A stretch of 64,000 nucleotides of DNA, taken from NCBI GenBank assembly GCA_037953625.1, contig CM075652.1:77157501-77221500 (forward strand). Direction: 5' to 3'. Under the pieces are notes generated by a model. It made no database searches and was not told the DNA's origin. It saw only the letters and a list, made by a program, of their open reading frames with translations. Origin of the DNA: Crotalaria pallida (lineage: Eukaryota > Streptophyta > Magnoliopsida > Fabales > Fabaceae). The position numbers were made by a program, and so were the translations under genes. Shown here piece by piece: positions 54,791 through 64,000 of the stretch; the first letter of the stretch is position 1, and each line of letters starts with the position of its first letter.

Positions 54791-55044
54791 CACCTAACAT
54801 GGGCAAAAAGGGGTAAGCACATAATCCACATAATCGAATAAGAATAAATAAAGCATGTAACAATATACGTTGCAAACATCCAATGCAAGTACGCATGTAA
54901 ATGAATGAGTGTTTTCCAATTGTAACATTTCCATTAATTATGAGTAATGATGCATGTCTCCCAAATCCATTGTCCATTGAACGTTCATTCCAATAATTCG
55001 CATACATGACCAACATGTATTGTGGAACTGCTCGGATAGTGTGC

Positions 55045-55110
55045 ACACAACGTCACCAAGACGTAACAGCATTCCCAAATGCTGCCCACATTACCAAAAT
55101 GTGTCATCGA
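55045..55110 (-). repeat. Three adjacent hairpins in the LTR intron
   Basis: ACGTC-accaa-GACGT, CAGCATT-ccca-AATGCTG and CACATT-accaa-AATGTG follow each other. Stems are perfectly paired and different; loops are nearly the same (ACCAA, or TTGGT on the element's sense strand). The 5' LTR copy (62844-62909) keeps the first two and has ACAAA in the third loop. Confidence 0.75.
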
Positions 55111-55361
55111 GCCAGTTACCACCGAATTATCCCCAACCTTACACCATGCATGTATGCACATAAAATTATATACACAAGATTAACCAATAATCTTATTATG
55201 TGCATCCAATATTATTCCTTCAGTGAGTTAGACTGTTGTTAATATTTTTCCCAATCCTTTTATTGGAACATAAAACCTTTTCCTGTGAGCATAATTGATC
55301 TTAATCGATGTCCTATTGGGTATATTAAAAGAAAGTTAATTTTTCTGTCTCAGGTCCAAAA

Positions 55362-55650
55362 TACTCGAGTGAACTTATCAATACTCGAGTGTTCCTCAGT
55401 TTTATGAAAATACTCGAGTGTTCCTCACATTACTCGAGTGTTCATTCATTTTCCAGAAATACTTTGAAAATTCATTAGAATACTCGAGTGTTCTCCATGA
55501 AACTCGAGTGCTCTTAAGGTTTCCCAGAAATTCATTAAAAATTCCCAGAATACTTGAGTGTTCTATATGAATACTCGAGTGTTCTTGAGTTTCCAGAAAA
55601 TCCAATTTCCAAAATAGGCCAAATACTCGAGTATTACCCATAATACTCGA
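55362..55650. repeat. ACTCGAGT palindrome array in the Tekay-like LTR
   Basis: About ten copies of ACTCGAGT (one as ACTTGAGT), mostly within TACTCGAGTGTTC. The array lies in the predicted LTR intron. The 5' LTR copy (63160-63432) lacks one unit. Two further copies lie near 56685 and 56700, upstream of the TATA box. Confidence 0.9.
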
Positions 55651-56534
55651 GTGTTTGCAGACAGACAGCACAGAAAAATGAGTTTTAACATACCAACTTC
55701 GATTATAGTCCAATCCAGTCCAAACCATAGATCAACATAGCTCACCTTACACATTTTAAACATGTTCCAACACAGAATTAACAACATCTAACACTTAACC
55801 ACAAATTATCCATAATTATGCATAAAAATGCAATTTCCACAACTTAACATACCAAATCCAATTTTCAGCATTAGTACACCTTGCATGTGACCAAATACAC
55901 ATGTCCAAATATTCATTTAAGTCCAGAAAGGCCTCCAAGCCTCATTCCTATTTCCAACTATGCCCATAGAGCCATTTGATGACTCATATCCTAATTCCAC
56001 AAGATTTAAACTTATTCTAGTGAATTAGAAGCTTCACCCTTACCTCAAATTCGTGAATCAACTCTGAAATTGCAGAGAAATTAGCTAGAGATGCTCAACC
56101 CCCAAAATCCTATGCATGCAGTCATAGTTGAGCAGAGCACCAAAATCAGAAGATTTGACATGCAAAATTCGATTTAAAATTGGGGAAAACGATTAGAATT
56201 GATTCTCTGCAACTTACACTAGAAGTATAGACGAATTTGAGATTCATAGGGTCCAAGGGCTTACCACAATCTAAGTTGAAAGTGAGCTCCAAGCTTCAGT
56301 TTTCAACTTTAACACCAAGAACACCCTTGCTTCTCAGCTTCGATTCTCCTTCTACACCGCGCCTTAACTCACGATTTTTATGTTTTTGTGAAGCTCGAGA
56401 CGTGAGCTTCACAATGGTGTATCACTCTCGTTCCAATTCTCAAACACGTTCGAGAAATCGAACCACGAAATTGGAAACCCTAAACCCAAGTTCTCAGAGC
56501 AAAACCAACAAAATCTCCCTTCTTCAACAGTCCA

Positions 56535-56544
56535 AGCTTTATAT
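56535..56544 (-). promoter_or_regulatory. TATA box of the Tekay-like LTR
   Basis: TATATAAAGC on the minus strand, about 445 bp after the LTR start and about 270 bp before the donor. It would start transcription near 56510, leaving an R-U5 region of about 2.7 kb. Confidence 0.65.
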
Positions 56545-56989
56545 AGACCCTCCCAGTGCTCATGCAACGCGCCACGACAACCATCATCGTGTTTCCATGG
56601 TGTTTTCGTGTCACTTAAAGGGATTCGTTGTGGGTTGACTCATCAACCGCACTAACGAGTTCTCCACTGACTCGATTACTCGAGTATTTCCAGAAATACT
56701 CGAGTATTTTGGTCAGTTTTTCAAAAATATTTATTTTAATGCCCTTCCCTCCAAAGTCTTCCTAATATTGCTTCTAGGTCCTCTTCCAGGGACTAATATG
56801 CAAAAACCTTATTTTTACATATTATTTGTTTGCTGCAATATTTTTCTACTTTCGCAATTACTCTTACTAACTCATAATAATCTTAATTTAATTAATGAAA
56901 CATAATTATGATTAAGAAAATAATTTGAAAATATATTTTCATAAATCATAATCACATTACATCAGGAGACGAAAATTTGGGGTGTTACA

Positions 56990-57003
56990 CTACTCCCCCA
57001 CTT
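56990..57003 (-). promoter_or_regulatory. Polypurine tract of the Tekay-like chromovirus
   Basis: On the minus strand TTAAGTGGGGGAGTAG precedes the LTR start TGTAACACCCC. The same AAGTGGGGGAG tract precedes the LTRs at 10061 and 24972. Confidence 0.85.
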
Positions 57004-57031
57004 AACAGGAATTTCGTCCCCGAAATTCAGC

Positions 57032-58675
57032 TTACAAAAATAACTCAGGATAATCCTGGCGCATTCGATCCTCTAATTCCCAAGTTGACTCGAATACATT
57101 CCCACTTTGCCATAAGACTTTGACCAACGGAATCTCCTTCCCTCTAAGTTGCTTCGTCCTCCTATCTTCCACTTTTACTGGGCCAGCTTTAAAGGTTAGG
57201 TTTTCTCGCAAGGTTAAGTCATCTGGACGAATTTGAAGGATCGAGGTGGGATCATGCACAAACTTTTTCAGCTGAGAAACATGGAAAACATTGTGCAGGT
57301 TGGCTAGAGATGGCGAGAGAGCTATTTGGTAGGCTACAGGTCCTACTCGCTTAAGGATCTGGTAAGGACCTATAAACTTAGGTGACAGCTTCTGAGGTTT
57401 CAATGCCCTACTCACACCCTTCAGCGGCACAATCCTGAGAAATACATGATCACCTTCAACAAACTCCAAAGGTCTTCTTCTTCGATCCGAATAACTCTGC
57501 TGGCGACTAACAGCAGTCCGGATCTTTTCTTGAATCATTCTGATCTTCTCGGTTGTCTGTTGCACCACATCCGGACCAAGATGTAAATTCTCCCCCACTT
57601 GAAACCAACATAGCGGGGTTTGGCATTTTCTTCCATACAATGCCTCGAACGGTGCCATACCGATACTGGTATGATATCCGTTGTTGTATGTGAATTCTGC
57701 GAGTGGTAATATCTGATCCCAACTTCCTCTTTCTTCCAGTACGCAAGCTTGCAAAATATCCTCCAAGGTTTGAATGGTTCTTTCGGTTTGTCCATCTGTC
57801 TGAGGGTGATAAGCTGAACTCATCTTAAGCTTCGTCCCCAGAGCCTGATGCAGACTTGACCAAAATCTAGACATGAACCTCGGGTCACGATCCAAAATGA
57901 TGCTAGATGGTACTCCATGCAATCGTACCACTTCCCGAATATAGATCTGGGTAAGCTTCTCCAAGGAGTAGCGCATATTCACTGGAATAAAATGCGCCGA
58001 CTTAGTAAGACGATCCACAATTACCCAGATAGCGTCATGGTTTGCAACTGTCCTTGGTAAACCAGTCACAAAGTCCATGGAAATGCTATCCCACTTCCAT
58101 TGTGGAATATCCAGGGGTTGCAACACTCCTCCAGGCTTTTGATGTTCCACTTTAACCTTTTGACAGATTAAACATGATGCTACATAGTCCGCCACATCCT
58201 TCTTGAGACCAGGCCACCAAAACATGCTTTTCAAATCCTGGTACATCTTTGTCGATCCAGGGTGCATGCTCATCTGACTCTTATGTGCCTCATCCAAAAT
58301 CATCCTCCTGATCTCCAAGTTCTTCGGTATGCAAATTCTCGTTTTGAAACGAAGAATTCCATCCGACCCTTCTGAGAAATCTGACTCCTTCCCTTCTTCC
58401 GTCAATTCCCTCTTTTCTAGCAATTCCAGATCTTCACGTTGCAATTCTCGAATTCGAGCCAAGAATTCACTAGAAATTTGCAACATACCCAACACAATCT
58501 GACCTGGTTCCACTTGCATTACCAGGCTTAGATCCCGAAATTCTTCAATCAAAGCCGCTTCCTTAGCCATCATGGAACTCATGTAGATTGCTCTACGGCT
58601 CAAAGCGTCTGCTACAACATTGGCCTTACCAGGATGGTAATGAAGCTCAAAGTCGTAGTCTTTCAAAAATTCCAT
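57032..58675 (-). CDS. Chromovirus integrase with chromodomain
   Basis: A 547-residue frame. It opens with the end of RNase H (DYDFELHYHPGKANVVADAL), then the HHCC finger (HKSQMSMHPG ... CLICQKVK, about residues 132-175), the DDE core (D in SMDFVTGLP about 200, D in ILDRDPRF about 261, E in TERTIQTL about 298), the GPY/F module (FIGPYQILKRVGPVAYQI) and a C-terminal chromodomain-like block (LVKVLWQSGNVFESTWELED). DRDPRF is the usual plant chromovirus second-Asp context. The frame is intact but separated from RT by a TGA at 58676-58678. Confidence 0.95.
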   Translation of the reverse strand: MEFLKDYDFELHYHPGKANVVADALSRRAIYMSSMMAKEAALIEEFRDLSLVMQVEPGQIVLGMLQISSEFLARIRELQREDLELLEKRELTEEGKESDFSEGSDGILRFKTRICIPKNLEIRRMILDEAHKSQMSMHPGSTKMYQDLKSMFWWPGLKKDVADYVASCLICQKVKVEHQKPGGVLQPLDIPQWKWDSISMDFVTGLPRTVANHDAIWVIVDRLTKSAHFIPVNMRYSLEKLTQIYIREVVRLHGVPSSIILDRDPRFMSRFWSSLHQALGTKLKMSSAYHPQTDGQTERTIQTLEDILQACVLEERGSWDQILPLAEFTYNNGYHTSIGMAPFEALYGRKCQTPLCWFQVGENLHLGPDVVQQTTEKIRMIQEKIRTAVSRQQSYSDRRRRPLEFVEGDHVFLRIVPLKGVSRALKPQKLSPKFIGPYQILKRVGPVAYQIALSPSLANLHNVFHVSQLKKFVHDPTSILQIRPDDLTLRENLTFKAGPVKVEDRRTKQLRGKEIPLVKVLWQSGNVFESTWELEDRMRQDYPELFL

Positions 58676-59706
58676 TCATCGACGCTGCCTCATATTTAAC
58701 TCCTTCTGGTCAAATAAGTACTTCAAACTCTTATGGTCACTAAACACCCGAAACATAGTGCCATAGAGATAATGCCTCCAAATCTTTAGTGCAAAAACTA
58801 TTGCGGCAAGTTCTAAATCATGGGTGGGGTAGTTTATCTCATGAACTTTCAGTTGACGAGATGCATACGCCACAACCTTCCTTCTTGCATCAGAACACTC
58901 CCAAGTCCTTGTCCCGATGCATCACAGTACACTTCGTACTCCTTGTGAGGGTCAGGTAAGATTAACACTGGTGAGGATGTTAACCTTTCCTTAAGCATCA
59001 GAAAACTCCTTTCACACTTCTCGTCCCATAAGAAGGGTTGATCCTTCCTGGTCAACTTGGTGAGGGGTAATGCAATCTTCGAAAATCCCTCAATAAATCT
59101 TCTATAATATCCGGCCAGCCCTAAGAAACTTCTGACTTCCGTGACCGTCTTTGGTTGAACCCACTGCAAAACCGATTCCACCTTAGCTGGGTCAACAGCT
59201 ATACCACCTTCCGAGATTACGTGCCCCAAGAATTGAACTTCTTTTAACCAAAACTCACACTTAGAAATTTTGGCGTAGAGTTGCTTCTCCTTCAAAATCT
59301 GCAACACTACTCGAAGGTGTTCGGCATGCTCCTCCGGACTCTTAGAATATATCAGGATGTCATCAATGAAAACTACCACGAATGAATCCAGATATGGTTT
59401 AAAAATCCGATTCATGTAGTCCATGAAAATAGCTGGTGCATTTGTTAATCCGAACGGCATTACAACATACTCATAATGTCCGTATCGAGATCGAAATGTG
59501 GTCTTAGGGATATCTTCCTCCTTGATTCTGATCTGATGATACCCTGATCTCAAATCGATCTTGGAAAACACCGAAGCTCCTCTCACTTGATCCATGAGAT
59601 CATCTATCCTTGGCAGAGGATACTTGTTCTTTATGGTCACCTTATTCAACTGTCTATAATCCACGCACATTCGCAGGCTCCCATCTTTCTTCTTAACAAA
59701 CAACAC
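58676..59706 (-). pseudogene. Chromovirus reverse transcriptase and RNase H, interrupted
   Basis: 59706-58849 encodes RT: LRMCVDYRQLNKVT, FSKIDLRSGYHQI, MPFGLTNAPAIF, the catalytic FIDD, and FLGLAGYYRRFI, reaching the RNase H start YCDASGQGLG. A frame change near 58880 moves RNase H to the frame 58873-58676 (AYASRQLKVHE, LELAAIVFALKIWRHYLYG, FSDHKSLKY), which ends in TGA at 58676-58678. The N-terminal link to protease is broken by a one-base loss near 59722. These changes inactivate pol. Confidence 0.9.
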
Positions 59707-59915
59707 CGGAGCACCCCATGGGATACACTTGGCCTAATGAGTTGCTTTTGCAGCAATTCCTCAATCTGGTTTTTCAATTCAACCATCTCAGGTGGTGCCA
59801 TTCTATATGGAGCAATAGAAATGGGACCAGTTCCTGGAATCAGCTCAATTCCAAACTCAATCTCCCTCTTGGGTGGTAATCCTGGCATCTCCTCTGAAAA
59901 TACTTCCGGAAACTC

Positions 59916-61370
59916 TCAAACAACCGGTATCTCTTCCACCGATCTTTCCTCTTTTTCTGGCTCACTCGCAGAGACTAAACAGAGATGCTTTTCCGGGGTT
60001 GGGTCTTTAAATAACAGTGCCTTCTTAGCACAATCAATAACCACATGATTGCTAGCCATCCAGTCCATTCCCAAAATTACATCCAATTGGGACAAAGGTA
60101 GACAGATCAGATCTAAACGAAAGATTCGGTCTACTATCCTAACTTTGCAATCAGGACACACTTTTGAAGTGATTACAGGAGAGTTAGTGGGGGTTTCTAC
60201 CCTAAGACAATAGGGTGATTCAGCCACAGGCAATTTCAAAAGATTCACACATTCAAATGACACAAATGAATGTGTGGCTCCTGAATCGAATAAAATTCTA
60301 CAAGGTTGATCATTGAGCAGATAAGTACCTTGCATGAGACCTGGAGTCTGATTTGCTTCAGCACCACTAAGAGTGAAAACTCTACCTTGAGTCATCGACT
60401 TGTCCGTAGAACCTCTTTGAGTACTCTTGGGTGGTTCCTTGCAATCACGAGAAAAATGACCGGATTTCCCACAGTTAAAGCATCCACTGTGAGTCCAACA
60501 GAACTTTCCAAAGTGATGACGCCTGCACTTCTCACAATAAGGAGCATTATTGTAAGAGGTGTTTCGATCATCAGACATCTTGCCCTTTCCCCTATTCTTA
60601 TGAGAATAAGGGCCTTTGTTACGATGGTCAGGTCCCTTCCTTCTTTGCGGACCATATCCTGAATGTTCCTTCTTCCCTTCCATAATCTGAACTGACTCCG
60701 CCTTTTTATCATCCTCATATATCCTACACATGTCCACCCGCGTAAGAAAACTTTGAATCCTTTGATAACTGAATACCGACTTCAATTCGGGTCTCAGTCC
60801 TCCCTCAAACTTAATACACTTACTCCTTTCATCCGGATTCATCTGATAGTAAGGGGAGTATTTCATTAGTTCTTCAAACTTTGCAGCATATTCACCCACA
60901 CTCTTGCTGCCTTGTCGGAGTTGCAAAAACTCAACTTCTTTCTTCCTCCTTAAATCTTCAGGAAAATACTTCTTAAGAAATTCTCCCATGAATACTTCCC
61001 AAGTTACCTCTCTTCCTTCGTGAGCGAGTAACTGGGCAGTATGACTCCACCAATGTTCCGCTTCTCCTTCCAGCATAAAAACAGCATAAGCTATCCTCTG
61101 AGCGTCGGGGCATTCTAAGGTTCTAAAGATCTTGTCCATCTCCAAGATCCACTTATTAGCTTCATCAGGTTTAAACCCACCAGCAAACTTTGAGGGATTG
61201 CAGCTCCTGAAATCCGACAAAGTTTTGACTTCCGCAGCCACCGCACCTGCTGGAGGTGGATTAACGGGCTGAGGTTGATGTTGCTGCTGCTGATTCTGAT
61301 GCAAATTCTCTAGCACTGCAGCCATCCTTTCCAGCAGATCATTCGTATGGTTTCTATATCGTGAGGCCAT
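59916..61370 (-). CDS. gag: Chromovirus gag and protease
   Basis: A 484-residue frame starting MASRYRNHTNDLLERMAAVL, with a Gln-rich stretch (about 29-38), a retrotransposon gag domain (FRSCNPSKFAGG, WILEMDKIFRTL, EFLKKYFPEDLRRKKEVEFL, about 50-215), a CCHC knuckle CFNCGKSGHFSRDC near 298, and an aspartic protease (ILFDSGATHSFVS near 360, then VILGMDWMASNHVVIDC near 434). It ends at a TGA (59916-59918); homologous elements read on into RT, so this stop is probably a lesion. Start chosen as the first ATG after the PBS. Confidence 0.9.
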   Translation of the reverse strand: MASRYRNHTNDLLERMAAVLENLHQNQQQQHQPQPVNPPPAGAVAAEVKTLSDFRSCNPSKFAGGFKPDEANKWILEMDKIFRTLECPDAQRIAYAVFMLEGEAEHWWSHTAQLLAHEGREVTWEVFMGEFLKKYFPEDLRRKKEVEFLQLRQGSKSVGEYAAKFEELMKYSPYYQMNPDERSKCIKFEGGLRPELKSVFSYQRIQSFLTRVDMCRIYEDDKKAESVQIMEGKKEHSGYGPQRRKGPDHRNKGPYSHKNRGKGKMSDDRNTSYNNAPYCEKCRRHHFGKFCWTHSGCFNCGKSGHFSRDCKEPPKSTQRGSTDKSMTQGRVFTLSGAEANQTPGLMQGTYLLNDQPCRILFDSGATHSFVSFECVNLLKLPVAESPYCLRVETPTNSPVITSKVCPDCKVRIVDRIFRLDLICLPLSQLDVILGMDWMASNHVVIDCAKKALLFKDPTPEKHLCLVSASEPEKEERSVEEIPVV

Positions 61371-61560
61371 AGTGATCCTGCGCTATGGACTTATGTCGTT
61401 AAAGGTCTATCTAGGTTTGAAATCTTATCTAATTCTATTCTAAACTATCACTAATAGAACTAAGCTATATGAAATGAATCAAATAGCTAAGAAAACTTTA
61501 CCCAGCTGTGGCAACTCCTGGCAGATTATGCTTGAGAGGATCAAGAATCAGGACCATTTT

Positions 61561-61572
61561 GCTCTGATACCA
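61561..61572 (-). promoter_or_regulatory. Primer-binding site of the Tekay-like chromovirus
   Basis: TGGTATCAGAGC on the minus strand, six bases after the 5' LTR end at 61579. It pairs with the 3' end of initiator methionine tRNA. Confidence 0.9.
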
Positions 61573-61578
61573 TAAAAG

Positions 61579-64000
61579 TGTAACACTCCTTCATATAGAT
61601 CCATGTTGATAAAAGGAATTGCTCTTATTATCTTTGGTAAAAGTTTATGGACTTGATTGAGTAAAGATTTAATTAAAAATCCTTTTAAAAGCCTTTGTAA
61701 AATACTTGGTGTTTATTTGCAATTAGTAAAAACCTTACCTTTATCATTTCATGAAAATATTATTTATTAAAGCATGAAACCACGTTTATCAGAGTAAGCG
61801 GAAATTAGAGACCTTGACTTGATAGCTCACATTTAATACTAGTGAAGAAAACATAAACATAATTATATATATATGATCATCATAAAAAGAGTCATCAACA
61901 TCAGAGTCAAAGTCGAGATAGCAGGTTTATACAAATACAAGTCCATAATATAAGACCACCTCACTGAGATCTCTCAAAATATGTACAATATATATATAAA
62001 GCAAAATATGAAATCCCAGAAGTGGTCTAGCGATCCTCCTCCATAGCATGATCTCCAAGTCTCCAGCAGCTGCTCCACCCGTCCCACATCCTAACCATCT
62101 ATACTATGCATCACCTGGTGGATCCCCAACTCCCCACTGGCTCCCAGTGGAGTACTCGACTGGCTCATCCTCGCTCTCACCCTCTTCCGGATCCTCCTCT
62201 ACCTCCTCTGACTGAGTGGGTGCCCCACCACTGGACACTGGGTCAGCTGAGGGAGTCCCATGAACCGGACTCATCGGACGAGGTATAGGAGTCTCCTCTC
62301 GAACCACTCGAGAAGCAGAGGGGTGAGATCGAGTAGCGGCTCGAAAACGAAAGGAATGAAAACGACGAGCAGGTCGAGTCGGGGGTGGTCCATGATAAGT
62401 ATAGAAAGGGGGTACATGCAAAGTATAGATAATAGGGATGCGAAACCTACGAGGACGGACATGAGCCAAAGGGTTGGGGTGATATAGAGTCACCTCCACC
62501 TCGCCCTCATAAGTGGCTCGATGGTCCTCGTAGTACCACACTCCACTAGGGAGCGGGCGCATCTCGATGCAAGCTAGATAGCGTGCCATCACCTAACATG
62601 GGCAAAAAGGGGTAAGCACATAATCCACATAATCGAATAAGAATAAATAAAGCATGTAACAATATACGTTGCAAACATCCAATGCAAGTACGCATGTAAA
62701 TGAATGAGTGTTTTCCAATTGTAACATTTCCATTAATTATGAGTAATGATGCATGTCTCCCAAATCCATTGTCCATTGAACGTTCATTCCAATAATTCGC
62801 ATAAATGACCAACATGTATTGTGGAACTGCTCGGATAGTGTGCACACAACGTCACCAAGACGTAACAGCATTCCCAAATGCTGCCCACATTACAAAAATG
62901 TGTCATCGAGCCAGTTACCACCGAATTATCCCCAACCTTACACCATGCATGTATGCACATAAAATTATATACACAAGATTAACCAATAATCTTATTATGT
63001 GCATCCAATATTATTCCTTCAATGAGTTAGACTGTTGTTAATATTTTTCCCAATCCTTTTATTGGAACATAAAACCTTTTCCTGTGAGCCTAATTGATCT
63101 TAATCGATGTCCTATTGGGTATATTAAAAGAAAGTTAATTTTTCTGTCTCAGGTTCAAAATACTCGAGTGAACTTATCAATACTCGAGTGTTCCTCAGTT
63201 TTATGAAAATACTCGAGTGTTCATTCATTTTCCAGAAATACTTTGAAAATTCATTAGAATACTCGAGTGTTCTCCATGAAACTCGAGTGTTCTTATGGTT
63301 TCCCAGAAATTCATTAAAAATTCCCAGAATACTTGAGTGTTCTATATGAATACTCGAGTGTTCTTGAGTTTCCAGAAAATCCAATTTCCAAAATAGGCCA
63401 AATACTCGAGTATTACCCATAATACTCGAGTGTTTGCAGACAGACAGCACAGAAAAATGAGTTTTAACATACCAACTTCGATTATAGTCCAATCCAGTCC
63501 AAACCAAAGATCAACATAGCTCACCTTACACATTTTAAACATGTTCCAACACAGAATTAACAACATCTAACACTGAACCACAGATTATCCATAATTATGC
63601 ATAAAAATGCAATTTCCACAACTTAACATACCAAATCCAATTTTCAGCATTAGTACACCTTGCATGTGACCAAATACACATGTCCAAATATTCATTTAAG
63701 TCCAGAAAGGCCTCCAAGCCTCATTCCTATTTCAAACTATGCCCATAGAGCCATTTGATGACTCGTATCCTAATTCCACAAGATTTAAACTTATTCTAGT
63801 GAATTAGAAGCTTCACCCTTACCTCAAATTCGTGAATCAACTCTAAAATTGCAGAGAAATTAGTTAGAGATGCTCAACCCCCAAAATCCTATGCATGCAG
63901 TCATAGTTGAGCAGAGCACCAAAATCAGAAGATTTGACATGCAAAATTCGATTTAAAATTGGGGAAAACGATTAGAATTGATTCTCTGCAACTTACACTA
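61579..64000 (-). repeat. 5' LTR of the Tekay-like chromovirus (partial)
   Basis: TGTAACACTCCTTCATATAG at 61579 repeats the 3' LTR end at 53781 and stays alignable to the window edge. Differences are scattered substitutions and one lost ACTCGAGT unit near 63215. It contains the second copy of the LTR ORF. Confidence 0.95.
62104..62589 (-). CDS. LTR-encoded ORF, 161 codons (5' LTR copy)
   Basis: Same ORF as at 54305-54790, with Pro instead of His in HVPPFYTYHG (Pro is also found in the diverged copy at 37938-38408, so His is the derived state). In the 5' LTR position it lies upstream of gag, in the leader of a genomic transcript starting in this LTR. It would thus be the first ORF of a spliced leader RNA. 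Function is unknown. Confidence 0.7.
   Translation of the reverse strand: MARYLACIEMRPLPSGVWYYEDHRATYEGEVEVTLYHPNPLAHVRPRRFRIPIIYTLHVPPFYTYHGPPPTRPARRFHSFRFRAATRSHPSASRVVREETPIPRPMSPVHGTPSADPVSSGGAPTQSEEVEEDPEEGESEDEPVEYSTGSQWGVGDPPGDA

Larger units (their letters stand above)
53781..56989 (-). repeat. 3' LTR of the Tekay-like chromovirus (3,209 bp)
   Basis: On the minus strand it runs TGTAACACCCCAAATTTTCG ... AGTGTTACA. Inside are TATATAAAGC (56544-56535), an ATG-free leader exon to donor TTGTG|GTAAGC (56265/56264), a 1.47-kb intron with ACTCGAGT array and hairpins, acceptor CCCATGTTAG (54794), an exon with the 161-codon ORF, and a TTTCCGCTTACTCTGA box near 54000. Confidence 0.95.
53781..64000 (-). 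mobile_element. Tekay-like chromovirus, nearly complete (5' LTR cut by the window end)
   Basis: Minus-strand order: 5' LTR (from beyond 64000 to 61579), initiator-Met PBS, gag-protease, RT, RNase H, integrase with chromodomain, polypurine tract, 3' LTR 56989-53781. The chromodomain and 3-kb LTRs indicate the Tekay lineage. The visible LTR parts are about 99 percent identical by eye apart from a 20-bp loss in the ACTCGAGT array, so insertion is recent. Pol carries at least four disabling changes. Confidence 0.95.

Noticed and set aside
55402..55787. Minus-strand ORFs rich in NTRVF and LEYS
   Set aside because: The peptides are just translations of the ACTCGAGTGTTC array.
56237..56638. Plus-strand ORF of 133 codons
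   Set aside because: It is antisense to the predicted LTR leader exon and promoter and shows no recognisable protein.

Overview
The window is plant nuclear DNA, most likely from a eudicot and possibly a legume (low confidence; the guess rests on repeat character only). It contains no intact host gene. Almost every base belongs to nested transposable elements. The evidence is exact target-site duplications (TSDs), TG...CA termini, tRNA primer sites, polypurine tracts and recognisable gag, protease, RT, RNase H and integrase motifs.

Layout, left to right. 1-5948 is the 3' end of a Tat-lineage Ty3/gypsy element (LTR 5332-5948) with an antisense extra gene, split by a CACTA transposon (631-4148, TSD GGT) that carries exons of a Pelota gene. 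5949-9074 is the 5' end of a Ty1/copia element on the minus strand. It sits in the 3' interior of a Tekay-like chromovirus whose 3.0-kb LTR is 10061-13087. 13088-15386 is a decayed endogenous caulimovirid fragment, followed by an 800-bp Harbinger-like element with long inverted repeats (15387-16186). A dead hAT transposase gene starts at 16376 and ends at 42062. It is split by a complete Tat-lineage element (16502-36514, 581-bp LTRs, TSD CTTTT) and by a solo chromovirus LTR (37215-40779, TSD GTGCC). The Tat element is itself split inside integrase by a minus-strand chromovirus derivative (21946-31025, TSD ATATG), whose right LTR holds a solo copia LTR (29029-30682, TSD CAAAA).

After the hAT come a Stowaway-like MITE (42184-42450), AT-rich DNA, a second CACTA (45238-48475, TSD ATA) with captured MYB and tetrapyrrole-methylase exons, and a degenerate chromovirus LTR-like stretch (48874-53780). 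The window ends with a nearly complete minus-strand Tekay-like chromovirus (53781 to beyond 64000).

The most unusual signal lies inside the long chromovirus LTRs. Several appear to contain a TATA box, a leader exon, a 1.5-1.8-kb intron and a second exon. In one family the second exon starts with a 156-161-codon ORF that diverges mainly at silent sites. The introns carry arrays of small hairpins whose stems change in a compensatory way around a constant loop. Dispersed palindromic words (ACTCGAGT, TAATCGATTA and hybrids of the two) recur in LTRs of unrelated superfamilies.
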